In this document: piece after piece, positions 1 through 8,218 of the stretch | Numbering within the stretch: the stretch's first letter is position 1 | How the letters are laid out: each line of letters starts with the position of its first letter | Notes under the pieces: generated by a model | What the model was told of the DNA's origin: nothing | Seen by the model: only the letters and a program-made list of their open reading frames with translations | The model's database searches: none | DNA from: Euryarchaeota archaeon UBA88 | GTDB lineage: Archaea > Thermoplasmatota > Poseidoniia > Poseidoniales > Poseidoniaceae | Assembly: GCA_002499545.1 (NCBI GenBank) | Contig: DAME01000028.1 | Coordinates: 1-64,000, forward strand | DNA length: 64,000 bases | Direction of reading: 5' to 3' | Position numbers and translations under genes: made by a program

Positions 1-1491
1 GGACACCTCACCGACACACCAACTGGCCTAATTGCAACCAATGCTGATGGAACTGACTTCGGTCTTGTAGCTTTCCTTAGCATGGAAGTCGGTGATGCTA
101 TGGCTGCATTCAACCTCACTGTTGACCAATACACTGCAGTTGCTACATGGGCTGGCGGATGGGCAACATCTGTTTCCTCTGCTCAACTCGGTCTGCTTGG
201 CGGTGTAGGCACAATGAACGCTGCGCAATTTGTCAACCAAACCTTTGGTGGCATGAGTCCAGTGGGTGACCCTTACCTCAGCAACTCCCTCAACATGGGC
301 GGCGCATGGGGTACAATGTTCGCGCCTGGTAGCGACCCAGTTGCACTTACCCAGAGCCAATCAGCAAACGTCCTTTACGGGCCACTTGGTATCACCACTC
401 AAACTGGCGCAACCATGTTCATGTACGGTGAACTCAGCGGAATGACTCCACCAATCGACGTTACAACCATGACCCCAGCACCAGCAATGGAATGGAACGA
501 TTCTACCGTTGCAGCACTGTATCAAATTGACGTTAACGCTGCTGCTGCACTGCGAACTTTTGTTGCAAGCCCGATCTTCGGAGATTTCGTCCCAGGGTTC
601 CTCATTAGCTCGTTTGGTACTTCATCGTACCTTACTCAAGAGTTCAACAACTGGTTGCTCGGATGGCACGACCCCGTGGTCGCTTTCCTCGCTACAGGAA
701 ACCCAATGGATATGACCGTTGGATGGACCAGCCTCGAATCCAACGCAACCTACTACAGTTCAGGTGGCGTTGTTGCGGATACTGGAACAAACTATACCAT
801 TTGTACGGGCGAAAACTCATCGTGCCAAAAGGGAGAGCTTGTAGACGTTGATGGCGATTCGAATTATGCATGGAAGGATGCTTACAAGATGCAGCAAACC
901 TTCGGCCTCATCACTGCTGAGAGCCGCGCAGGAACCACTGGCGGATTCATCGTCGGTGACGGCGGTGACATGGTTGACTTGTCCGGATACGGCATGGCAG
1001 CAATCGTGTGCTCCGACACGGGTACGCTGAAGGGAATTCCAGTGGACGAATGCACAGCAACCCTCGATCCGTTGACTCGCCCAATTCAAGCGAAACTCCT
1101 CGACACAGATACGCTACTTGACGCCGTCCCAGGCGCTCTTCCAGTTTATTTCGGCAGCGATGTTGAAATGAAGGCTGAGAAGATTAGCGGTGCCATCATT
1201 GCAGGGTCGTCTGAATCGACGTTCTTCCTCGATGTTCGACCACTGAATGAACAATCTACTGCACCAACATTGTCTGACCTCCAACCGGTATTCTCCATTG
1301 AATCCAGTTCTGAGATTGGCGACAGTGATGCAGAATCTTTGGCTTCCAGCGTAGTGGACAACAAGAAGTTCCTCACCTACTGGACCAACTTTGACGTACC
1401 AACTGACTTCCTTGCTCCGCTCCTCTACATCGGTGCAATCGTTTGTTTGGTCGGCGCTGCTCGCATGGCGTCGGAAACCGATTCAGAGTGA
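1..1491 (+). CDS. CD36-like secreted membrane-anchored protein (5' partial)
   Basis: The reading frame is open from the first base, so the true start lies upstream; 496 residues are visible. The last 30 residues hold one hydrophobic helix (LLYIGAIVCLVGAARM) and a short acidic tail, so the bulk is probably extracellular. Several short blocks match, in the same order, the ectodomain of the eukaryotic CD36/SR-B/LIMP-2 family as I remember it: LLGWHDPVV (CD36 LLWGYRDPF), TLKGIPV (CD36 NLKGIPV), LPVYFGSDV (CD36 RPVYISLPH) and STFFLDVRPL (CD36 HRTYLDIEP), followed by a block like the RLQVN strand. CD36 proteins bind and channel lipids across the outer surface. Homology is my inference from motif order. 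The alternative is an archaeal surface protein with chance resemblance, or a relative of the actinobacterial PorA/DUF3068 family. No neighbour suggests a substrate. Confidence 0.6.
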   Translation, partial: GHLTDTPTGLIATNADGTDFGLVAFLSMEVGDAMAAFNLTVDQYTAVATWAGGWATSVSSAQLGLLGGVGTMNAAQFVNQTFGGMSPVGDPYLSNSLNMGGAWGTMFAPGSDPVALTQSQSANVLYGPLGITTQTGATMFMYGELSGMTPPIDVTTMTPAPAMEWNDSTVAALYQIDVNAAAALRTFVASPIFGDFVPGFLISSFGTSSYLTQEFNNWLLGWHDPVVAFLATGNPMDMTVGWTSLESNATYYSSGGVVADTGTNYTICTGENSSCQKGELVDVDGDSNYAWKDAYKMQQTFGLITAESRAGTTGGFIVGDGGDMVDLSGYGMAAIVCSDTGTLKGIPVDECTATLDPLTRPIQAKLLDTDTLLDAVPGALPVYFGSDVEMKAEKISGAIIAGSSESTFFLDVRPLNEQSTAPTLSDLQPVFSIESSSEIGDSDAESLASSVVDNKKFLTYWTNFDVPTDFLAPLLYIGAIVCLVGAARMASETDSE

Positions 1492-1574
1492 TACTAAGCC
1501 TGAGTTGCACGAACCCGCAGTACAGTGGGGGCGAGTACTCCGTTGTAGTACGTGTGTCATCTATACTTCAGCGT

Positions 1575-1589
1575 TGTAGTTCAACTACA
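1575..1589. repeat. perfect palindrome between convergent genes
   Basis: TGTAGTT-C-AACTACA, 7-bp arms around a single base, lies 4 bp beyond the purM stop and 84 bp after the stop of the CD36-like gene. This 102-bp gap is the only roomy convergent junction in the window. The element could act as a bidirectional terminator or a protein-binding site, but no T-tract follows it on either strand, so the role is open. Confidence 0.4.
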
Positions 1590-1593
1590 GAGT

Positions 1594-2718
1594 TCAGTAG
1601 TGGGAGAATTCCACGCCTTCTATGGCGTGGGTGACTCGGTGACCGTGGTCGATGACTTTGCCGATGATACTGGTTCCAATCATGCGTTGGTTGAGCCATT
1701 CGCACATCGCATCTGCGTGTTCTTGTGAAACAGCCAGAATCATTCCCGTGCCCATGTTGAAGGTACGGTACATTTCACGAGTTTCAATTCCGCCGGTCAC
1801 CTGAAGCCATTCAAATTCTGGGTGGGGCGTGAGGGGGGCGTCGATGTGCCAGCCCAGGGAATCGTGTAACCTCAAAAGGTTGGACAACCCTCCACCAGTT
1901 ACATGGCAAATGGCTCGAACATCCGAAAGTGAAAACCCAGCCTCTCCGCTTTCGGCAAGATGCAGCAGGTCAACCACAGGGTCGCAATAGATTCGGGTTG
2001 GATTTAGAAACACCTCTCCTAAGGTGAATTGCTGGTCATCTTTGCCATCGAAGTGCAGGACACTGCGCCCGATGCTTGCAACGTTGAACGGGGCATCGTC
2101 GGTATAGTCCATGCCACTGTGTTCCATCACACGTCGAACCAATGAATAGCCGTTTGAGTGGATTCCCGAAGACGGTAAACCGATTAAAATATCACCGTCT
2201 TGGAGATGTTCTCCAGTGATTGCATTACCTTTTTTGACGTAGCCTAGCGCAGTACCCGATAAATCCAATTCGGTTACAATCCCCGGTAGTGATGCGGTTT
2301 CTCCGCCTGCTAATGTGACGCGAGCCAATCTGCATGCTTCTGCCAGTGACGCACCCAGTGCGGCGTGGGTTGCAGGGTCTGGTTTTGGAACTGCAACATA
2401 ATCGACAAATGCGATTGGTTCTGCACCTACGCACAACAAATCATTGACGTTCATTGCCATGCAATCGATGCCAACACCACCCCACTGGTTGAGTTGGGAG
2501 GCAATTTGCAACTTACTGCCAACTCCATCGGTTGCCAAGGCCAGTAGTGAGTCGCCAAATTCAATCAGTCCGCCGAAACCGCCGGGTAAATCAACCGGTG
2601 CCCCCGGTGTTCCCGCAGGACGAATGGAGGCGCTTAGTGACCCGATAAGCGAAGCAACTGCTGCACCTTCAAGGTCGATGTCAACGCCTGCGCTTGCATA
2701 GTCCATAGGTTCGGCCAT
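1594..2718 (-). CDS. purM: phosphoribosylformylglycinamidine cyclo-ligase (AIR synthetase)
   Basis: Catalyses the ATP-dependent closure of FGAM to 5-aminoimidazole ribonucleotide, the fifth step of de novo purine synthesis, in the cytoplasm. The N-terminus DYASAGVDID is the family's usual opening. LATDGVGSK is the conserved ATP/substrate loop, and GGETASLPG and SSGIHSNGYSLVR follow in the right order. The frame is open further upstream, but I start at ATG 2718 because family members begin just before the AGVDID motif and the extra 52 residues would run into the preceding esterase gene. The result, 374 residues, is slightly longer than the usual 340-350. It lies 55 bp downstream of the esterase gene and may be cotranscribed with it. 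No other purine gene is in the window. Confidence 0.93.
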   Translation of the reverse strand: MAEPMDYASAGVDIDLEGAAVASLIGSLSASIRPAGTPGAPVDLPGGFGGLIEFGDSLLALATDGVGSKLQIASQLNQWGGVGIDCMAMNVNDLLCVGAEPIAFVDYVAVPKPDPATHAALGASLAEACRLARVTLAGGETASLPGIVTELDLSGTALGYVKKGNAITGEHLQDGDILIGLPSSGIHSNGYSLVRRVMEHSGMDYTDDAPFNVASIGRSVLHFDGKDDQQFTLGEVFLNPTRIYCDPVVDLLHLAESGEAGFSLSDVRAICHVTGGGLSNLLRLHDSLGWHIDAPLTPHPEFEWLQVTGGIETREMYRTFNMGTGMILAVSQEHADAMCEWLNQRMIGTSIIGKVIDHGHRVTHAIEGVEFSHY

Positions 2719-2773
2719 GCCTCGTCCATGAGAAGGCGTTTCAAGAACCAACCGCCTCAAAACTTCGGCTAAA

Positions 2774-3796
2774 TCAGCGCAAGTGTTTGGACAACAGCGC
2801 GAAACTATGGTCCAAACGATGGTCGATTCCAGAGTGCGTCCCATCAAATTCTTCCCAAATGTGTTCAACCCCAAGCTCGCTTAGCCGTTGAACGATGTTC
2901 CGACTCCCATATTGGATGTGATACTGGTCGTTGTTGCCGCAATCGATCATCAGTAGCCGTAAGTTGTTCAATCCAGCATGCATTGATTCAACCATCACCA
3001 GCGGGTCGAAATTCAGCCATTTTTGCCACGCTTCTTGTTCAATGTGTGCCGTATGAAGATCGACTGGCAGGTGAATTCCTAGCGGATTTGATGCACTCGG
3101 CTCTCTTGGATCGTAGGACGCTGCCATTGCGCAAATCATCAGTGTGTGAAAGTCGGGCCCCGAGAGAGAGGCCGCAGCCCGTACATTCTTGACATACTGA
3201 GCAGTACCACCAAAACGATTCACGTGCGTGATCGTTTCTGCAAAAGTTGGCTTGAACATGGTTTCAAAACCGACATCACCAGAATGACATGCCACTGCTT
3301 GCCATGAAGTTGGGTGGAGCATGGCATTGACCAAGGCACCGTAACCACCCGAAGATTTTCCAACCAGAGCAAAGTTACCATTCGTTGCATATCGTTCCAT
3401 GATTTCAGGTTTCAACGCATCTTTCAACCACGTCGACCACTGCCCGAGAATTGGCGAGTCAACGAATTGATTTCCACCAAGGGTAGTGAACGTATCCGGC
3501 ATCACCAAAATCGTCGGATCCATGGCGCCGGACTGCACCAATCGTTCGTGCCGTTGAGGGAGGGTTTCAGCGAAAGCCTTCCATCCAACTCGTGCATGAC
3601 CAGATGACGTGAACGGTGCCAAATAGATCATGACAGGCAGTGAACCGCCTTGTTCCAAAATCGTTCGCCCTTCAGGGGGAATGTGCACCAAGATTTCCCG
3701 CTCTGTCGGGTCTCCAAGCCGGTTTTGAAGCAAATTGGAATCCATTGTCCATCGGTTAATTTGACCTTTAATTGGAGCAAATGCGTGTTTCGGCAT
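2774..3796 (-). CDS. alpha/beta-hydrolase, esterase D / PF00756-like
   Basis: A 340-residue hydrolase of the putative esterase family (S-formylglutathione hydrolase, antigen 85 and feruloyl esterase relatives). The nucleophile elbow is GKSSGGYGA (Gly-X-Ser-X-Gly). An acidic residue after the late strand (LLMIDCGNNDQYH) and a C-terminal His (DGTHSGIDHR) complete a plausible Ser-Asp-His triad. An early YLAPFTSSGHAR segment could contribute to the oxyanion hole. There is no signal peptide, so it is probably cytoplasmic. The substrate cannot be read from sequence. The gene precedes purM on the same strand; I see no functional link. Confidence 0.8.
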   Translation of the reverse strand: MPKHAFAPIKGQINRWTMDSNLLQNRLGDPTEREILVHIPPEGRTILEQGGSLPVMIYLAPFTSSGHARVGWKAFAETLPQRHERLVQSGAMDPTILVMPDTFTTLGGNQFVDSPILGQWSTWLKDALKPEIMERYATNGNFALVGKSSGGYGALVNAMLHPTSWQAVACHSGDVGFETMFKPTFAETITHVNRFGGTAQYVKNVRAAASLSGPDFHTLMICAMAASYDPREPSASNPLGIHLPVDLHTAHIEQEAWQKWLNFDPLVMVESMHAGLNNLRLLMIDCGNNDQYHIQYGSRNIVQRLSELGVEHIWEEFDGTHSGIDHRLDHSFALLSKHLR

Positions 3797-4004
3797 GGTT
3801 GGTGCTAGGGGTACTTGCTCATGTTTTCTGCGGTCGCGGCGATTGAGCAGTGGACATGAGGATTTGGCTAAAAGAAGGGTAGTGAACGCCGTGATTTTCC
3901 AGTGGAAACAGAGGGGTGGGATTTTTCAAAAGACATCATTAATAGCGGGTGGCAAAAGTGTTTGAAAGTCGGGAGTCAAACCCGAGCGTCATGAGGTGTC
4001 AAAA

Positions 4005-6125
4005 ATGTTGCAAGAATTCGACCTCCCTGCACGATGGACTTCCCTGATTCAAGACCACTTCGCCGAGTCGGTTCACAACCTTGCGCAAATGTGGCCAGAT
4101 GAACAATCAATCGAGGTGTCCTATCGGGTGATTGAAGGGTTCGACCACGAATTCGCACACGACATCGTCGAAAACCCCGAATTGCATTTTCACGCATCCA
4201 ATCAAGCCCTGCGGCAGTTCTTGTTGGATGCTGGCCACAGCAACATGTACCCCTTTGTTCGAATTGCTCACCTCCCCAGTGACCAAATCCGAACCGTATC
4301 CCAACTTAGGGCAGACGACATAGGACAGATGTTGGCCATCGATGCGGTCACGACCAAAATCTCCGGAGTGCGTCCTCGAATCTATGCTGCAACCTTTGAG
4401 TGCGTTGCTTGCGGTCACACCATGGTCATCAATCAACCCAATGAACAGGAATTGATTGAGCCAATTGAATGCCAACAATTGGATGGTGGATGCGGACGAG
4501 CCAAGCGACAGACTCGCTTCGAACTGTCACAAAAGGATTCGATTCTCATCAATTCTCAGTTCATGGAACTCCAAGAACTTCCGGAGCAGATGAAGGGCGG
4601 TATCCAACCCGAGCGAATCATCTGTATTGCTGAGCATGACTTGGCCGGGAAACTTAATCCTGGGGACCGTGTTAAGGCCAATGGAATTCTGTTTATTCGC
4701 TCTCAGCGCAAGGGCGGTAAAGACACACCAGTGTTCGATATTTTCCTTCGAATCCACTCTCTTGAACGCCAAAACGTTCCGCTTGAAGAAATTGTCATCA
4801 CAGAAGATGAGGAGTTGGAAATCAAAGAATTAGCTCGTCGTGATGATATTTTCGAACTGTTCACCAAGAGTATTGCCCCTTCTATCTTCGGAATGACACC
4901 CGTCAAGCAATCGCTGGCGCTGCAGTTATTCGGTGGTGTTGCACGACTCAACACCGATGGGACACGAAATCGAGGAGACCTTCACATTCTACTGATGGGC
5001 GACCCTGGGGTTGCAAAGTCACAGCTCCTCAGTTACATGGCTTCGATATCTCCCAGAGGGAGATTTACGTCCGGTCAATCTGCTTCCGCTGCCGGGCTGA
5101 CAGCAGCAGCGGTTCAAGACGCCGCAGCAGACGGCCGATGGACCCTTGAAGCAGGAGCACTCGTACTGGCGGACCTTGGGCTTGCTGCTATTGACGAATT
5201 CGACAAAATGAATGAGAGTGACCGCTCGAGTATGCACGAGGCTATGGAGCAGCAAAAGATTTCAATCTCCAAAGCGGGCATCAATGCGAGTTTGCGAACT
5301 CGCTGTGCAGTTTTAGCCGCAGCGAACCCTAAAGCCGGACGATTTGAACCAGTTTCAGAAGTTCCTTTCACCGCTCAAATCAACCTCGCTCCACCGCTCA
5401 TTTCACGTTTCGACATCATTTGGCTTTTGACCGACGATCCTGAGTCAGAGAAGGATGCGAAGATCGCTCAGCACATTATCGGAAACCGACTGCAGGGCGT
5501 CAGTGAACTCCTCGTCAATGAAGGCAGTGCTCCAGACCCAACCAAGGCAACAACCAGTACTGGAATCGAACACGACGCACAGCACGGAGAAATTCTCGCA
5601 CGGGACTTGATTCGCAAATACATCGCGTATGCGAAGCGAACGGTTCACCCGAATCTAGAACAAGACGCTCGAGATTGTCTGGTGAAATTCTATGTTGATA
5701 CTCGTAAGCAGACTGGCGATGCTAAGGACAGCGTAGCCATCACTGCTCGTGCGCTTGAAGCCCTTGCTCGTCTTGCCGAAGCCAGCGCTCGCATTCGCTT
5801 GTCACAAGTTGCAACTCTCGAAGATGCCGAACGAGCAGTTCGCATGACGCGACTGTGGCGGGAAGAACTCATGGGTGGTAATTTCGATGAAACCACCTTG
5901 CAAACTGGAAAGAAAAGTACGGTTCGAAACCGAGAAAAAGCAATTATGGAAATTGTGGCGTCACTTTCTGCCAACAACGGTGGAATCGCTCAACTTCTTG
6001 AGGTCTTTAATGAGGCAGAGCGTTATGATATTGACCGTTCAACCGCTGAAGACGTGATCGATAAATTATGTCAAACCGGGCGTATGCTGCGACCATCCGG
6101 ATACGACACACTGCAAATTGCATGA
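4005..6125 (+). CDS. mcm: replicative DNA helicase MCM
   Basis: The hexameric 3'-5' helicase that unwinds DNA at archaeal replication forks. The N-terminal domain carries a zinc finger (CVAC, then a Cys pair spaced by six residues, GGCG). The AAA+ domain has Walker A GDPGVAKSQ, Walker B LAAIDEFDKM, sensor-1 AAANPKAG and the arginine-finger motif SRFD. The last 80 residues look like the usual winged helix. At about 706 residues it is normal length and has no intein. I chose ATG 4005 because GAGGTG at 3993-3998 sits 6 nt before it; GTG 3996 in the same frame overlaps that site. A 5-bp stem (TCGGG/CCCGA, 3969-3985) lies just upstream. gatE follows after 57 bp. Confidence 0.97.
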   Translation: MLQEFDLPARWTSLIQDHFAESVHNLAQMWPDEQSIEVSYRVIEGFDHEFAHDIVENPELHFHASNQALRQFLLDAGHSNMYPFVRIAHLPSDQIRTVSQLRADDIGQMLAIDAVTTKISGVRPRIYAATFECVACGHTMVINQPNEQELIEPIECQQLDGGCGRAKRQTRFELSQKDSILINSQFMELQELPEQMKGGIQPERIICIAEHDLAGKLNPGDRVKANGILFIRSQRKGGKDTPVFDIFLRIHSLERQNVPLEEIVITEDEELEIKELARRDDIFELFTKSIAPSIFGMTPVKQSLALQLFGGVARLNTDGTRNRGDLHILLMGDPGVAKSQLLSYMASISPRGRFTSGQSASAAGLTAAAVQDAAADGRWTLEAGALVLADLGLAAIDEFDKMNESDRSSMHEAMEQQKISISKAGINASLRTRCAVLAAANPKAGRFEPVSEVPFTAQINLAPPLISRFDIIWLLTDDPESEKDAKIAQHIIGNRLQGVSELLVNEGSAPDPTKATTSTGIEHDAQHGEILARDLIRKYIAYAKRTVHPNLEQDARDCLVKFYVDTRKQTGDAKDSVAITARALEALARLAEASARIRLSQVATLEDAERAVRMTRLWREELMGGNFDETTLQTGKKSTVRNREKAIMEIVASLSANNGGIAQLLEVFNEAERYDIDRSTAEDVIDKLCQTGRMLRPSGYDTLQIA

Positions 6126-6182
6126 GCCTTTGTGACGGCTTTCAAGGGTTGCAGTCTTGAATGAGGAACTCCTCCGCAGAAC

Positions 6183-8213
6183 ATGGCCGAGCCGATTGAC
6201 ACTGAGCCAGTAGGCGATGTTGCGGATGCCAGCGCCTTGAATCCAGAATCACTGGGATTCATGTGCGGTATCGAAGTCCATCAGCAGTTGGCAACCGGAA
6301 AACTCCATTCCCGTCAGCCCGGGAACCTGTATGATGTGACCATCGACACCGTTCCTGATGAGTGGAAGCGATTCAACCGCCGCTTACGAGCGGCTCGTGG
6401 CGAAGGCGGTGCCATCGATGTTGCTGCACGTTTTGAGTCGCGAAGAAACCGCTCGTTTGTCTACATTCAATCACCCAATGCGGGTTTGATTGAGTTGGAC
6501 GAGCAGCCGCCCTTGACACATGACGACGATGCGGTATCCATAGCACTCACCGTTTCGGCATTGCTCAACGCAAAGCCCGTTTCACTGCTTCAAACCATGC
6601 GCAAAACGGTGGTCGATGGTTCGAATACCAGCGGTTTTCAACGAACTTCGCTGATTTCTGTCGACGGAATCCTCCAAACAGAAACCGGTCCGGTAGGCGT
6701 CGATGTCCTCTGTTTGGAAGAAGACAGTGCTCGTAAACTTGACACATTGAACACGGGTGATGGCGAACAAGTCATCTACAATCTCGACCGATTGGGCCTC
6801 CCGCTTATCGAGATCGCCACGGCACCAGACATCATCTCGCCCGAGCACGCAAAGGAAACTTCGATCGCTCTTGGCCGATGCTTGCGTCAAACCCGACGGG
6901 TGCGACGGGGTTTGGGAAGCATTCGTCAAGACCTCAACGTATCGCTCGCATGCGGCGACCGAGTTGAAATCAAAGGATGCCAGGACTTGTCTTGGATTCC
7001 TCGAATTATACGATTAGAGATGAGCCGTCAGCTTCACTTTTACCGCCTTGCTAACGAACTTCGTTCATCGCTTTCGCTACCGCTTTTACCCCCCGACCGT
7101 CGCAGTGACGATGCGATGGTCGAACGAAGCGTTCGAGACGCCGTTGAAAGTCATCTGCCCTTGAATTTGGATGACGTAAGCGTATGCTTCAGCGTGTGTG
7201 ATTCTAAGATGGTTCAGACAGGGTTTGGTAAAGGTTCAGTCATGCTCGCTCTTCCACTACCAGAACTTGCAGGACGATTTGGTACCAAAGCAATGGACAG
7301 TGAAGATTCCCAACTCCCTCGCTTGGGTCGGGAGTTAGCTGGTGCTGCAAAACTCGCTGGCGTCAAGGGTGTCTTTCATTCAGATGAACTACCAGCGTAT
7401 GGGATTGAGTCAGAGCATGTTGCCGCAGTCAGGCAACACCTTTCGCTATCAGAATCTGACGGCTTCGTTCTTTGTCTTGCTCCACAATGGCAAGCCGAAC
7501 TGGCACTGGAAAGCGTCCTTACCCGGTGCCGCCTTGCATGGCATCGAATTCCACAAGAAGTTCGTAACGTCGTGGTGAAGAAAGGTGCTCCAGAAGACGG
7601 AACCACTGCACCCATGCGCCCACTTCCCGGCGGCGCTCGCATGTATCCGGAAACCGATGTACCAGTCCTCACAATCGACCACCAACGCTGGCAACAGACG
7701 CTTGAGAATCTGCCGATGAGTGATGAAGAGCGCAAGCAGCGATTGTCTGATTACGAAGTTTCAGATGACCAAGCACGGCAACTTCTCGCCAGGGAATTGG
7801 ACGATACATTCGTCGACCGTGCAAGCCAGTTACCTCACAAAGGTTGGGCGAGTGTTCTTCTTGAAAACGATGAAGCCAACCCTGACTTGTGCGCCAACGT
7901 GCTGGCAGTCAAAGAGGCGGGTCTCATCACCCGTGAATCAATTAACGACATCATCGCTCACTTTGCAGGAATGCTCCCCAGAAGCGATGAGATTGCTGCA
8001 TTTGGAGAAGCAAACGGGTTCAAGCCCGCTGATGAAGGTGATTTGGGGGCGATTATCGACGGCATTGTCGCAGAACGAGCAGACTTTGTTCGTGAACGAA
8101 AGATGGGTGCAATGGGCCCGCTGATGGGCGTGGTAATGCAGGCAGTAGGTGCCGCAGACGGCAAGGTCGTGAGCGCTCTTCTTCGTGAAGCCATACAGAA
8201 AATTTCGGAGTGA
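6183..8213 (+). CDS. gatE: Glu-tRNA(Gln) amidotransferase subunit E
   Basis: GatE, with GatD, converts Glu-tRNA(Gln) to Gln-tRNA(Gln). GatDE is restricted to archaea, so the gene is a good domain marker. The protein opens with the family signature MCGIEVHQQL and shows RNRSFVY, TETGPVGVDVLCLEEDSAR, GLPLIEIATAPDI and SIRQDLNVS, the conserved GatB/GatE cradle. An AspRS-like insertion sits in the middle (LPELAGRFG...). A helical YqeY-like tail (MGPLMGVVMQAVG, VVSALLREAI) contacts the tRNA. At 676 residues it is near the usual 620-650. GatD is not in the window. The start is the ATG just after a GAGGAACTCCTC stretch. The next gene overlaps its stop codon through its ribosome-binding site, implying coupled translation. 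Confidence 0.96.
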   Translation: MAEPIDTEPVGDVADASALNPESLGFMCGIEVHQQLATGKLHSRQPGNLYDVTIDTVPDEWKRFNRRLRAARGEGGAIDVAARFESRRNRSFVYIQSPNAGLIELDEQPPLTHDDDAVSIALTVSALLNAKPVSLLQTMRKTVVDGSNTSGFQRTSLISVDGILQTETGPVGVDVLCLEEDSARKLDTLNTGDGEQVIYNLDRLGLPLIEIATAPDIISPEHAKETSIALGRCLRQTRRVRRGLGSIRQDLNVSLACGDRVEIKGCQDLSWIPRIIRLEMSRQLHFYRLANELRSSLSLPLLPPDRRSDDAMVERSVRDAVESHLPLNLDDVSVCFSVCDSKMVQTGFGKGSVMLALPLPELAGRFGTKAMDSEDSQLPRLGRELAGAAKLAGVKGVFHSDELPAYGIESEHVAAVRQHLSLSESDGFVLCLAPQWQAELALESVLTRCRLAWHRIPQEVRNVVVKKGAPEDGTTAPMRPLPGGARMYPETDVPVLTIDHQRWQQTLENLPMSDEERKQRLSDYEVSDDQARQLLARELDDTFVDRASQLPHKGWASVLLENDEANPDLCANVLAVKEAGLITRESINDIIAHFAGMLPRSDEIAAFGEANGFKPADEGDLGAIIDGIVAERADFVRERKMGAMGPLMGVVMQAVGAADGKVVSALLREAIQKISE

Positions 8214-8218
8214 ACCTC

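Noticed and set aside
3969..3985. TCGGG-(7 nt)-CCCGA stem-loop upstream of mcm, superficially like a tRNA T-arm.
   Set aside because: The loop AGTCAAA lacks the TTC core, and no acceptor, D or anticodon arm can be built around it. It may be a leader hairpin but nothing supports a tRNA.
6163..6174. GAGGA-AC-TCCTC inverted repeat just before gatE that might hide a ribosome-binding site.
   Set aside because: A two-base loop cannot close stably, and the spacing to the ATG is only moderate. Not enough for a regulatory call.
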